Shown here in pieces: positions 10,901 to 22,528 of a DNA stretch of 64,000 bases (position 1 is its first letter; each line of letters starts with the position of its first letter). The notes beneath the pieces are model-generated. The model saw only the letters and a list, made by a program, of their open reading frames with translations, did not search any database and was not told where the DNA came from. This DNA comes from Trichuris trichiura (lineage: Eukaryota > Nematoda > Enoplea > Trichinellida > Trichuridae). Position numbers and translations under genes: made by a program. The DNA lies in the NCBI GenBank assembly GCA_037903355.1, contig JBAJFE010000018.1:1116001-1180000 (forward strand), written 5' to 3'.

Positions 10901-12894
10901 TCTAGATGCGGTGCTATCGTTATGCCAAAAAGAGCGAAGGCCATTTGAGGGAACGATTAGTGCACAATGAGTCTAGCGTCAAACTGTTGGCGGCAAAGCA
11001 AACCCACCCGTTCAACATCCCGGCCCTCCCTCTACTTAACTTTGATTTGCTATCACTCGAAAAAACCCCCAACATGAGCACGTTGTTGTACACCCTCATA
11101 GCATGTTTGACTTTCATAAGTTGACACTGTGAGCTGTTAAGTCAGCGTTATGGCTGGTTAATTTTTTGCCTTCTGACATTTGCTTTTTTCAGCTATTACT
11201 TGAACGAAAACCGATCGAACATCCGGTGGTAGTAATACTTCAAAATGAAACCAAGCAAGAAGCAGAGACGATCAGAATGAAGGCCGCAATGGTCTTTGAA
11301 AATATTCACGTAAGAAGGTTATCCACAACTGCTCATCGCACTCGCGGAGCTCGTTTAATATTACAGTATAACTGGTTCAACTGCCAAAAGTCGCCGGCAG
11401 TGTGCGACAAGACGTTTATCCAGAAATATCCAAGTATCATTGTGTGCAAGTCGATTGGTGGATATGAGATTTATCATGGTAACTTTTTCTACCTTCAACT
11501 TCAGCAAGCATGTAATTTGCATACTTGCAGGAAAGCTTACTGCTGAGAACGTAGTGTCACTTATGAAGGGTTCCTTAGAGAACAGTTTGATCAGCCTTAC
11601 GGAAAAAGATCTGGAATTGCTAAATGTCGCCAGCGAAACCTGGTTGGTGTTTTTCACTGCCCCGGTAAGTACACGTCAATTTCCTATTGGAGTCGCTGCA
11701 CTGATACATAGGCGAGAATATGAAACCGCGACTTGGCTAAGGGGTATTGAGAAAGACATTTCTCACGAGTATTTCAACCGTTAAATCTACACTTTTTTTT
11801 CAGTGGTGCCCGCCCTGCACACTCGCGCTGGCTCAACTCTACAAAGCGATAAAAACGTTTCGCAAAGGGCTTCGAATAGGATCATTTGACTGCGATGTCT
11901 ACAAGAGCACTTGCACAGAGTTCAACATTCGCCACCTGCCTACATTTGTCCTGTACAATGAGACAAAGCCATACTCAATAAGCGGTTATCGGGATGCCGC
12001 TAGGATAACCGAATTCGTCTGGGACGTTATGTCACCACTTGTTCTGCAAATAACAGAACGATTCTTAATACACAACATCTTAAAAGGGAAAGATAAGTTC
12101 GTATGGATGATTGCGTATATATGGACCGAGGATGCGCATTCTAACTTCCTTACAGAGTATAGAGTACTGGCGAGGGTACGAAGAGCAATTATTCTACAAC
12201 TCTAAGTGTCAATTACCTTTTTTTCAGCTGGTCAAAGATATGTCTGACGTGAAAATTGCCACCATTCAATGTGCTATGCATAAAATGCTCTGCAAAAGCA
12301 GAAACATCCGAACTTACCCGTCCATTCATTTGCATCTGCCCACAAACAGACGTGAATACTAGTAGGAAAAATCGTCGAAATTGGTCATTACAAAAGATTC
12401 ATCCTCTTTCAGCGTCTATTTAGAGAGGGATATCAGTTCGCAGTTTCTGTTCGCATGGCTACGTGTTAGCATTTTGCCTGACGTCTCGCACGTGCTGACT
12501 GAAACGAACTTCACGCAAACAGTCACCAACGGTCGGACGTGGTTGGTATGCTTCTGCTCGCCATGGCTAAGGGAATGCTTAGATTTTGAGCCGGATTTCA
12601 AGCAAGCAATACAGGTTGGCACTAGCTGGCAGTGCCTTTTATGTATATACTGAATTTTAGGAACTTGAACCATTCAAACTTTCCTTTGGCAAAGTTAGCT
12701 GCTCCGAAGAAGTAGTCCTCTGCAATCGGTTGTCAATAACTGGCTTTCCTGTTCTTATGCTTTATCCAGCAAGGTTCAGTGTTGTTGAAGGATTACCTGT
12801 TGGAAAATCGATCAAAGAAAGAATTGGAGTCTTCATTGCTGACCGAGTGGTCAATCTGCTACGGCATAATAGGCACTGGGCAAATGAATTATGA
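7984..12894 (+). CDS. dnj-27: ER-resident DnaJ/thioredoxin protein (ERdj5/DNAJC10, C. elegans DNJ-27 type)
   Basis: Thirteen exons join in phase: 7984-8002, 8642-8805, 8852-9011, 9061-9197, 9254-9730, 9802-9936, 11193-11309, 11367-11478, 11531-11664, 11804-12175, 12228-12361, 12413-12614 and 12661-12894. They give 798 residues (human protein 793). Order: short signal segment ([17 protein letters not shown]), J domain with DYYEMLGV and the HPD tripeptide, a thioredoxin domain with CSHC (about residue 151), two Cys-poor thioredoxin-like modules, a thioredoxin domain with WCPPC (about 486), then two more. In those two the CxxC is lost: the third active domain reads YIWTEDAH and the fourth PWLREC. 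The family reduces disulfides of misfolded proteins for ERAD together with BiP. The C-terminus NEL resembles a weak KDEL-type retrieval signal. The 1.26 kb intron 9937-11192 and intron 8003-8641 hold nothing recognisable. Exon 1 is the least certain part. Confidence 0.93.
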
Positions 12895-14902
12895 TTCGCT
12901 TGAACAGTGTCACATTGTTTTTCGGCTAAATAGCTTTAGGTAATATAAGTCTGTTCTCGTTACTTTCCTCTCAAAAACGTTAGCTACAATATGGGTCCGT
13001 ATGCTCACCGAGTTCATTTTGTTTTGGATAGCGGAGAGTGCTTGTCGCAGTGTATAGTTCAATGGCCGTTTTGTCTGTTATGGCGAACTGTACTACAGCG
13101 AGCACATATGATCGTTTGAAATATTTAATCTGACAGGAAAGTACATCTTTTTCGTGAACAAATCGTTTTCATACCAAAGCCAATTGCGCTTTTTACCATT
13201 CGCTTCTAGCCGTTTAACTTGCTTTAACGGAAGCGCACATTCCAGTTGGCATGATTTTGCGACGCAAGTGCGACACATCCGGCAGCTTCAAGCTGGTAAG
13301 CCCATCTTGAAAGAAACGCTTAAAATTTACCGCCAAAGCAAAAACCGCCGTAATTTACTGAAAACCAGTTCGTATTGCAAAACTTGAACGGCCGGCAAAA
13401 TATTATTGGACTTCCACAAGGATAGCGCGAACTAGGAAGAATAGACAATTTTCGTTCCCTCCTATCGCGTACGTTTGTACCTGAGCATTATTTACGCAAC
13501 GAACTTAAGTTGCGAAATAGCTTTCCACGAAGTTAACAGCAAATGAATGAAGTCCCACGATAAGCAGCTAAAATCACTCCATCACATTTGCCCTCGAGCA
13601 GTTGAATATTATTAATAAGAGTAGATAAACGCCAGTGGAGTTACAATGTTCATTTCAAACATTCCCCCAAAGATTTTGTTAATAAATCACGACTGAGCTT
13701 AATCTACATTGCCTTTAAGTACAAGATTCAACGAGGGCTTTTGCTTGTAAGTGAAGTACGCTAAGAAAAAAAATGTTTCGCCTTAAGCAGTCTTCAGCGG
13801 ACAACTCACCGTATTTATCCGCTGAAGACGGCTTAACGTCTAACCCGAAAGCTCTGGTAACGAACTTGTTGAATGCAATTACAATAAACTTGTATACTCT
13901 ACAAGAAGGCAACTTCCTCCTTATATGCACAAATAAGCGGTTCTTACTACCCGCAAGAGGAAAAAAATGAAAGCGTTCGACGTATTTTGATTACCATTTG
14001 AAAATTGCCGTCGGGAAGCAATAAGTACAACACTACACAATCGAATGCGTTTCACTTGGTTATCGCTTTTACGAAACGTTGCAGCATCTCAAAAGTGCGG
14101 GTAGCATGCTTCGAAGAGTACCTACGTCACTTTTCTTTCATGCCTGGGGAGAGTGAATGCCTCGCTGAACCATATTTTACGAAGCGCCGCGAAGAACCTA
14201 TCGTTTGCCGCAAACTGCAGGATCTTTTCCAGAAACATGCTGGTTATCCGACTCTGCCGTCCCTGGCAGGCATTATATAAATCTTATTATGTTTCCAGGG
14301 AAGTTTAAGCTTAAATATAAGCTTATATTTCGTCTTACTTCTTTGGTAAGGGTAGAACAGGATGGTCGGCAACAACGACCTATCGTAGCACCCGATCGTT
14401 CTAATGCAGCGTTAGTGGTCATCCCTTTTTGCCCCCGCCTAATTTTAAACGTGTACTTAGCCCATTTCTGAGCATTATGCTTAACAGTGACGACAGAGCA
14501 AGACGACTGGCATTTTTTAGAAAAGAACCTGCATTTTGCAAACTACTGTAGGTCATTTGCGGGGGCGTAGGAAACAAAACGCCATTCATTTATTCACTAT
14601 ACGCGTACGGAGCTTTAAAAGAACAGTTAAACTGTCAAGGTGGCAGCGTTTGTTAATTTATTTTTTTGCGTTAAAAATACGTCGCAATTAAACTGATGTT
14701 TCTGCGCGAAAAAAATCGCCTGCATCTTCTCGGGTACAGTAGGAAGTGTACCTATGCATTTTTATATTCCGGTTATCATTTTTGTACACGTTGTGCCAAC
14801 GTTAACGAAGTTTCTGTTGGCGTGCTGTTCGACCCGTAGGCGGTTTATTATTTTTTTTAACCGACGTTAGCCGCTGGCAGTAATCTCAATTGGTGCTACA
14901 TC
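12895..14902. other. Gene-free stretch with one decayed palindrome
   Basis: It holds the 3' end of the DnaJ gene and the promoter side of the F-box gene. Several frames of 60-90 codons exist (for example 14005-14280), but none has both splice-site support and family resemblance. The only structured element is the palindrome at 13776-13852. Confidence 0.4.
13776..13852. repeat. Decayed palindrome with hammerhead-like cores on both strands
   Basis: Inverted arms GCAGTCTTCAGCGGA and TCCGCTGAAGACGGC face each other. On the plus strand CTGAAGA (13822-13828) is followed by CGG, an unpaired run, CCG and AAAGC. On the minus strand CTGAAGA (13797-13791) is followed by a short stem and GAAAC. The layout matches the centre of the foldback element at 40927-41236, so this looks like an old relative. 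Element ends and flanking repeats are no longer visible. Confidence 0.45.
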
Positions 14903-17129
14903 ATGAGCGGGTACGACATTAAGAGACCGAATCGTCGAGTTCGAAGGCCGTGCAAGTTTTGGAAACGTTTCGACGAACGTTATGAAATGTGGAAACGGTT
15001 TAATCAGGAGATTGTGGCAGCAGAAAGAGAGGCACGGCAAATCCCGGTGATAATCGAACCTCCTGAACCATACATTCTATCTCTACCAATAGAGGTATTA
15101 CCTCTTATCTTCGAGCATATCGAGAAACCAATGTGGTTGCAGCTCACGAGCGTGAGCAGATCCTTCCGCTGGGCAGTCACTGAATGTCTTAGGTGAGTTT
15201 CCACATTCCGTTTCTATGCTTGAACTGTTCCGCAGTCGTCGATTTTCCCATTCTGCATGTTGTAGTTTCGTAACGCGTTCCTTATTGGGAATTATTGTTA
15301 TAGGAGTCTCTCAGCTTTGGACGTTAGCGAATTTTTAAAGTCGGGTTTTGGTATACACAACGAAGGCGCGGTCGAATTTCTGTTGAGCCACGCTAAGAAG
15401 ACGAAATGCTTAAAAATTCCCGGCGAGTGTCTTCGAGTCCTTCGCGAACCGGTCGTTGAGCGAATATGCGCGCTCAAAAATATTACGGAGGTACGGCCGC
15501 GTCGATCATTGTACATTTGCACGCTACAAAACATACCGACCTTTTGATCTTTTACGAATCAACTTAGCTTGCTCCATTGCAGCTTGACATAAACCGGTGC
15601 TTTGTCACTCGTGATCACTTTTGTGCAATACTGGCTCATCTACCGCGCCTTGAACAGTTGAGTATGCGACGCGTAACTTTGATGAATAAAGAAATCGACT
15701 TCATTAACCGTCGCTATTCTCCCATGGTAAAACATCTAACCAAGGAGATCGCTGGCGAAAAAGATTTCGACCCTCCCGAAGCATTTGATGAAAAATCACT
15801 CCAGCAGTTGACTTCGATGAAGAATTTAAAATCGGTACGCTTTATCTTGTTCTGTATAAGTATTTGTGCATGAACTCGACAGTCTCCTATCGTATTATGG
15901 TCATTACTTATGTGCATTGAGATGATTAAGCAAAGCTGAATGGCTATTTTTTAGCTAGATATTAGCGAGTGCGCCATCAGCGACGTAATGCTGATGCGCC
16001 TGATGAGCGGGCTGCGGCATTTGGAAGAGGTCATGATTGACGGTAGGTATAGTATTTTCAAGTTGGATGATGTTGTGACGTTTCTGGAACTTTCAGGCAA
16101 CAATGTAGGAGCAGTATGGTCGCAGAGCATTGTTTCTGCGGGGCTGGAGTCGCTGACCAATTTAAAGTCGTTTCGATTGTGTAATAATAAAAGAGTGAAA
16201 ATTGAATGGATCCTTGGAATGCGTTTGGAAAATTTGCGGAAGGTAAAAGCTTGTTGCGTTGCAGCTTGCTATTGCCGAGTAGGAACTTTTTGTTTCAAAG
16301 TATATTGGACCATCTACCATCTTTAACGGCCCTTTCGTATTCCGTTTTTTTACATATGTGCCCGCCATTTGGCTTTTTGCCTTTTCTGAATGAAGCCATT
16401 GCAGCTATGGCTAGTGAACATCGATGTGTTAAACGTAGCAGCAGTCGGAATAATCCTGCAAAAGTGTACGTCGCTTGAAGAACTGAATTTCACACTTGAA
16501 CCTCGATTTTCACGGTCTGGCGTAGACTTGGCATTCCATTCCCTGCGACTGGTTGTTGAGAATATTCCAAACGCTCACTTGTTGAAGAGTCTTTCGTTGT
16601 TCAATGTATTTATCGATATTGTGATTTAAGAAGCTTCTTTCTTCGATGTGTTCAGTTGGAAGTACTGAATATAGACCCATACCAGTACGGTGAAGTTCAG
16701 TTTCGTAATCATGTGCTCTTTATGAGACTGGACGGTGTGAATATACTTCGAGTTCCTTTGAAGTTGTACGAAAAGTTAACCACACCGCCTGTGCCCCGTT
16801 GGGTGGAACAGGTTGTACTTCGGGCAGTCGAAGAAACGATGCTTCCTGATAATGGTTTCCGCCCATTTTCAATTTCATCGTCTGCTTGGTCGTCAAAAAA
16901 ATATCAATCGATTGTTGAAAACACGATATCGTCTCTTTCTATGTTGAAGAAGTTGCGTGTTTTGGGAATTGTCACCAAAGCACGCCATAGGCTTCTTTCG
17001 CAGACCATTCCTGATGAAGTATTACAACGCTTGGATGTATTCGGGGTGTTGTACCCCGTTAATTTCCCAGAGGAACTAATGGAAACCGATGTTCGAGGTC
17101 TCAGCCTTCGTTTCTGTCGAAGTGCCTAG
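14903..17129 (+). CDS. F-box and leucine-rich-repeat protein
   Basis: Six exons join in phase: 14903-15192, 15304-15490, 15583-15834, 15955-16242, 16405-16605 and 16656-17129, giving 563 residues. After a basic N-terminus, residues about 55-97 fit an F-box (LPIEVLPLIFEHIEKP followed by LTSVSRSFRW). The remainder is built of irregular LRR-like units (LPRLEQLSM, LRHLEEVMID, LTNLKSFRL, CTSLEELNF, LKSLSLFN). Such proteins join SCF ubiquitin ligases as substrate receptors, the F-box contacting SKP1. Nematodes have many lineage-specific members, and I cannot name an orthologue or substrate. All exon boundaries use GT-AG and conserve frame. The C-terminal exon is the least repeat-like. Confidence 0.85.
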
Positions 17130-18442
17130 TAGGCACCGATGGGTTATGTCAACACTCAGTGTTTAGTACTTTGGGATTGCCTAGCGCCCTCTAGCTTTAT
17201 TGCTCCACCATTCGTGCTTTACCTGTTGCAGTATTCATGTTTTTGGCTTTATTAAGCGTCTCTGTAAAAATAAATCACATTGTTACAATTGTTGGTGTTA
17301 CCTGGTCGATATGTTAATTTTTTTTACAATATCTCCATGAAAGAAAACCAGTTTTCATCGCTTTCAGGTCATCGCGACTAGCTGTTGTGTTGGTCTATGT
17401 GCTACTGACGGCATGCGAAGCGAATCAACCTTTACTGGACTGTAAAGTGCCCAACGTTGGTAAAGCGAAGTAGCGTAATGTGACTGTTGACATGAGGGAA
17501 GTTCAAATATTCCGTATGTTATGATATTCGCAGTATTTTTGCCTTCCGATAGGAATATTACGGAGTCTTCATTGTTTATATGGAAAGGCGAGAAGCCAAA
17601 CGCAGCAGTCGGCGTTTAAGCATCGCCTTCGTAATGCGTTACCACCTGATGGAAAGCCGATAGTGAGTAAAGGTGTCAGGCGTGAGAGAACGGCTGCTAA
17701 TCTTCGAATTAATAATATTTCCTTTTCCTCACAGCTCTATACGTGAAATGATATCAGAATAGCACAAGAAAGTTTTGTAAACTTTTAAGCGCCGCCCGTA
17801 ATTGGTGGTTAAGCGTTTTGCCTGTGCCTAACAAAGTATCAGCATTATAATGATGGGCTTTGCACCTTTTGGAAAGAAGCAATATTGAAATTTGCCGAAG
17901 TTAGTGTTCTTTATGTTGGTTACAAAATGGTCTCTTTCTTTCTTATTCAATTATTCACTAAACGGAAAGTTTTCTGATCCAATGGATTGACAAGTATGAT
18001 ATCCGTGACGTCCAACTCATCCCGCTGAGCATGCAGATGGAAACGGCATTAATTGTCACAGTAAAACGTTGTGGACGAACAGAATTTGTTTCGCGACGCT
18101 TTCGTATGGGCTTCCATTGACAGGCGACGTCATAACTCGTTCGGGATTCGTACGTTTTTAAATGAATTATTTTATGTGAACACGATGGATGCTGCATATG
18201 TAAATCAAAGCCTGCATGCCAAGCTGTTATTTTCTTTTTGGCCATTGACTGTCTGGAGAAAACAGGTAAGTGTTCCCTATGTTATCTTCAAAATTTTTTA
18301 AAGAGATCCTAGAAACGGTAAGGGCAGTTTATTTGCAACATATTTCATAAAATTGCGTAGCATAGCATATTGTAGGTAAGTACACAGTTTCTCACTCGCA
18401 TCCGCTTCGTTTCCTTATGTGTTACGGCTCTAATCCGTGTCG
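17130..18442. other. No gene seen
   Basis: A frame near 18071-18265 ends at a good donor (CAG|GTAAGT), but overlapping frames on both strands are equally open and nothing was recognised. The rest is AT-rich intergenic sequence. Confidence 0.3.
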
Positions 18443-18476
18443 TCAGAAAAGTTTCGTTGATTCATTTTCGCGTATA

Positions 18477-21204
18477 CAGGCAGTTCTCGTATAACGCGAG
18501 CGTTTGGTCAATTAGAAATTCTGAAAAATGTCGCGTTATATGAAATGGCGTTATGGGAGACATGTAAAGTATAGGAAAATCCCGATTTGGTTGAAAGCGT
18601 CAGAAGGATTGTTTACTTGTAAACAACAACGGAGAGATGTCTTAAATAAGCTGGGTTGAAACAGGAATTATGATGTACCTGAGCTACTTGTTCTACCGTT
18701 AGGCACGCGGACGTATGGATCCTCTTACACGGGGTCTGAATAACATCATCTTTTAGGGCGATCATACATTAATGGCAAAGCTTTTATGAGAGAACTGTTT
18801 ACAGCGGACAGAGTTCAAACTGGCTTTCGGAAGCGGCGTGCTTGCGTCTTTAGCTTGTGGAAAGTGTCCCACTCAGTACTAAAATAAACGACCTCATCCC
18901 CAGGAAAGAATGGAGTTCCGTTGGATTCACTTTTTTAATCTCACTATCCTTTGTTACGGGCGAACTGAGGTCCTATTAGATGTTGAAGGTAGTGTTTCCT
19001 CGTCGTCGCAATGTTTCTTCATTGCAGTAAAGTAGAATTCGAGCTTCTTTTGTTTCGCACGTGTACTTCTTTCGTACAGCAGTTGCTTATATGGCTCCAA
19101 GCAAGCTCGGATACCTCTTGTGGTTTTCCCGCTGCGTTCTGCATTGCAATCATTGTCTTCGAGCCATTGTAAACGCTGTTCAATAGTTTCCGGGGTATGT
19201 GACAGCTCAGCAGTGGTCATTTGTCGCGGAGGAACTTCCTGATTTTCATCATCTTCTTCTCTTCTTTCTGCCTGCCCTGCTACAGAAAGTTTCTGCTGCT
19301 CCTCGGTGGTCAGCTCATCCGGTTGACAATTCAAAATGTCCTCAATATGCTGATATTCCACTCCTTCAAAGCCGAGCCTGTTTGCGAACTGAACGCAGCT
19401 TTCAGTAATTTCGCATACTTGAGCAGAAGGCTCAAAGTCTTTAAAATCGCAGATCAGATCTGGGATGAGTTCCCGCCAAACACGGTGCAAGCACTGTTTC
19501 GATACGTCATTCCAGGTTTCTACGATGTTGTTAATGGCCATTCTCAGGTTATAGTTTTTCCAAAATTCCATCACAGTTTCACAATTTTCTCCGTCGGTCG
19601 CGTCGATCAGCATCTTGAACGTTCGCGTTAAGTAGTAAGCTTTGAATGCTGCAATAACCCCTTGGTCAAGCGGTTGTAACAAAGAAGTGGTCTGTGCAGG
19701 CAAGAAAACAAAGTGGACATTTGGGTCTAGCTCAGCTGTCATCGTTGGGTGGCTTGGCGCGCTGTCCATGATTACGAGAACTTTAAAAGCCAAGTTCTTC
19801 TCGTTCAAGTATTTCTTAATGTCATTTACTTAAGCATTAGAAAAAATACCAAGGCGAACTTAGGCGGTCATCCAACCTCTTTTGCTGTACCTGTAGTAAA
19901 CGCCCAAACTGCTTTTAACAATTCCCCTTAGGGCTCGTGGATTGGCATGATGATGGAACATCAAGGGCTTCAGCTTAAGATCTCCACTAGCGTTGGCACC
20001 GTGCATTACAGTCACACGATCTTTCGCAGCGCAGATTTCTGCAGCATGCCTACGCTCTCTGGAAATGTAGGTCCTTTTTGGCATACGCTTTAGATAAAGA
20101 TTTGTCTCGTCGAAGTTAAAAATTTGATCGAGGCAGTAGCCCTTTTCTTTGACCAAGTTTTGTAATTCTATTGGAAATGTTTGCGCGGCATCGACGTCCG
20201 CGCTTCCTGCTTCGCCACAGAGACGAACATTGTGAAAACTGTATTGATTCTTGAAACGGCAGAACCAACCACTACTAGCAATAAATGGAGGAATTTCAGT
20301 AGGATTTGTAGACTGTTTCTTAAAGTTTTCGTAAATGGTAACTGCTTTTTGTCTGATGGTGAAAAACGTTGTTCCTATTCTTTTCATCGTTTGAGTTTCG
20401 ATCCAAATGCTGAGTAGTTTTTCCATTTCTTCCCGTATCTTAGGCCTTGTTCTTATTGAAATCGCAATACTTGAACTGGTACCGCTTACGCAAGTCCGTT
20501 TAATTTTTTTGCATTGCTCCTAATGGTCCGCAAGGTTGATTCCTTTATGCCGGTAGCTTTGACGATATCACGTGTCGTCTCATTCCATTCATACCGTTTC
20601 AGTATCTCAAGTTTCTCTCCAACAGTCAGCGCCTTTCTTTTTCGACCACTACCAGCTGACTTCGAATCAGGAAGCTTAGACATTTTCAGATACTTAAAGG
20701 CTATCCTCTGATCGCGGAATCAGGTAAAATACTTACGAATTGAGCTCGCAATCAGACGGTGTGAATGCTTTCCGAATTCTGTGCTAGCGTACGACGACTC
20801 ACTGGAAAACGTCTACGATGCCTGCGCTTCGGGAGAATTGAAAATGGAAGCATCGTCTGTGCAGATGTTCCTGCCAGCGAAAATTATTCCACCGAACATG
20901 AATACCGATCAATAGCCTGTTTGAGTATGCATATCGCAGGGTGCACAGCTGAGTCGGACACTACTTCTGATAAGAATCCTAAACGTTTTTGTCACATTTC
21001 GCTTGTTCGTGACCGAAGAACGCGCATAAGCTAACAGCGCGGCCTTTGTTTGCTCTCGGTGAATGAAAACACGGGAGACTTTGCCACACGCCCACGCTTT
21101 CCAGCCGGCGAAATCGCGTAAGAGCGAAAACAGAATTGCGTTATGTGAGAAAGTGCTACGATTTCATAAATGCGTTATATGAACACGCGTTATACGAGAA
21201 TTAC

Positions 21205-21207
<3 letters not shown>
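18477..21207 (-). mobile_element. Full-length Tigger (pogo-superfamily) DNA transposon
   Basis: The left end CAGGCAGTTCTCGTATAACG and the inverted right end CAGGTAATTCTCGTATAACG match over most of their length, and the similarity continues inward (cgttatatgaaat). A TA dinucleotide flanks each end (18475-18476 and 21208-21209), as expected for Tc1/mariner-pogo insertion. Length is 2731 bp and the transposase lies on the minus strand. The right end abuts a (TA)n run. Sequence on both outer sides forms an inverted repeat (18443-18476 with 21239-21275), so the element appears to have inserted into the AT centre of a pre-existing palindrome. Confidence 0.93.
18954..20683 (-). pseudogene. Tigger transposase, inactivated
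   Basis: The N-terminal frame (20683-20486) carries a Psq/CENPB helix-turn-helix (GEKLEILKRYEWNETTRDIV). The second frame (from 20426) carries the CENPB-type DNA-binding half, then FNFDETNLYLKRMPKRTY with the first catalytic Asp. The third (to 18954) carries VLVIMDSAPSH and TTSLLQPLDQGVIAAFKAYY followed by an acidic tail. A frameshift separates the first two parts. Two in-frame stops (at about 19860 and 19830) interrupt the second and third, which are otherwise in the same frame. The catalytic motifs are better kept than in the relic at 4.2-5.7 kb, so this copy is younger, but it cannot make a whole protein. Confidence 0.92.

Positions 21208-21238
<31 letters not shown>
21208..21238. repeat. 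(TA)n run
   Basis: About 15 TA units follow directly after the right end of the Tigger element. The element probably used one of these TA sites as target. Confidence 0.9.
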
Positions 21239-21240
<2 letters not shown>

Positions 21241-21559
21241 GCAAAAATGATTCAACGAAACTTTTCTCGTGTGTATATGTTGAATAATAGTCACTATGGA
21301 CGGAGTTCCATTTTGTTAATTTCAAAACAGAGTTGTATTTTATTATGAGGTAGGCTTGCACAACTCGATTTCTTTCAACTGTAAGCTGGCTCAAAGTTCA
21401 ACTTTTGTAGGACATTCTGCACGGACTTTTGGCGTTCAATAGGTTTTAATCTCTTCAGTGTGCGTACATTGCAGTTCGCCGTATTTGTTTCGCCATGACG
21501 GAGACCGGTCGTATTCGTTCATCTTGCTGATACTGTGGTCCATTGAGTACTGTGCGGTT

Positions 21560-21739
21560 CAACTTCATCTTAAGACTAAGCCTAAGCCTAAACGTATGCT
21601 AATGAGTGCATTGAACCATTGTATGTCTAGCTGAGAGCAATGGGGAAACTTCCACTCAGAAAATCGCTGCGGTCCCGCTCAAAAGTGAATGCAGTGGCTA
21701 GGCATTTCGTCTTACGACGGAACGCTTAAGATGAAGTTG
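21560..21739. repeat. Palindromic element with 15-bp perfect ends and TTAGGC-like motifs
   Basis: CAACTTCATCTTAAG (21560-21574) and CTTAAGATGAAGTTG (21725-21739) are perfect inverted copies about 150 bp apart. Just inside the left arm are three GCCTAA-type units, the complement of TTAGGC. It looks like a small non-autonomous foldback. No target duplication was identified. Confidence 0.5.
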
Positions 21740-22266
21740 TACTCTGGGGTTTGCAACGAATTTCAGCATAGGCATGGTGAACAAACGCGCGTACAATCCT
21801 ACTCCTTATAAGACGGCAATTCTGTTTTGGGATTAGTAAGATAAGATTGTAGCGACCATATTAATTTACGTGCACATACAAGAGCTCACTGATCCACTCG
21901 ATCTACTGAGCTGATATTTAAAAGGAGATAGTAATGCTGAATGAGCATGAATTTCCTTCCCCGCTTGATTCAAGGATAACTGGAAAACAGCACTTCTGTG
22001 ACGACTGATAGTGTAGCAGACGTCTGCTGTTTTAGGAAGGCATCACGTTTTCTTTCTACACTGTTCTCTATTCCTTTGAACATTTGACTGTAGTAGGCGA
22101 GAGCATTTTGAATCTCGCAACCAGTTTTCGCACATTTCTTGCAATTGGTATCCCCTATGTACATGTGGAGAACAAAGTACACAATTCGAAGCGAGACTGT
22201 TTTGCGATTGAATCCATTGTAATTCTGATCTCATCGTTAGTCGGAAAGCTGCCGTATACTTATATA
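21740..22266. other. No confident gene
   Basis: A minus-strand frame (22182-21970) reads plausibly (CKKCAKTGCEIQNALAYYSQ) but has no splice support and no recognised family. Nothing else was seen. Confidence 0.3.
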
Positions 22267-22425
22267 TATATATGTGTGTGGTTGTAAGGTCTTCTACGGC
22301 TTTTCCCGTTTTTTCGTTGTGCTGTTATCTGTAATTAAACTAAACAACTGCTCTACCAACGGATGGATGAGCCGTTATTAAGAAAAGTACAGATATCAAC
22401 GCACTCAACTGTTTTATTGTTCAAA

Positions 22426-22455
22426 GCTTTCGGAACGCTCTAGTTCCGTCGTCAG
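22426..22455 (-). ncRNA. Hammerhead-ribozyme-like core, left arm
   Basis: This is the mirror image of the core at 22499-22528, read on the minus strand: CTGACGA, a six-base helix II (CGGAAC/GTTCCG) with a six-base loop, then AAAGC. The catalytic box residues match CUGANGA and GAAA. Helices I and III and the cleavage triplet were not established. Confidence 0.5.
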
Positions 22456-22498
22456 TGAGGTGGTGGAATCTGATAACGGGGTGCCTAAACATAAAACA

Positions 22499-22528
22499 CT
22501 GACGACGGAACTAGAGCGTTCCGAAAGC
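22499..22528 (+). ncRNA. Hammerhead-ribozyme-like core, right arm
   Basis: CTGACGA (22499-22505) is followed by CGGAAC, loop TAGAGC, GTTCCG and AAAGC. Helix II has six Watson-Crick pairs and closes with the G of GAAA. Hammerhead motifs are known from terminal repeats of Penelope-like elements. The flanking helices were not established by eye, so activity is unproven. Confidence 0.5.

Noticed and set aside
21970..22234. Minus-strand frames with a Cys pair (CKKCAKTGC).
   Set aside because: Two overlapping frames are equally open, with no splice signals or family.
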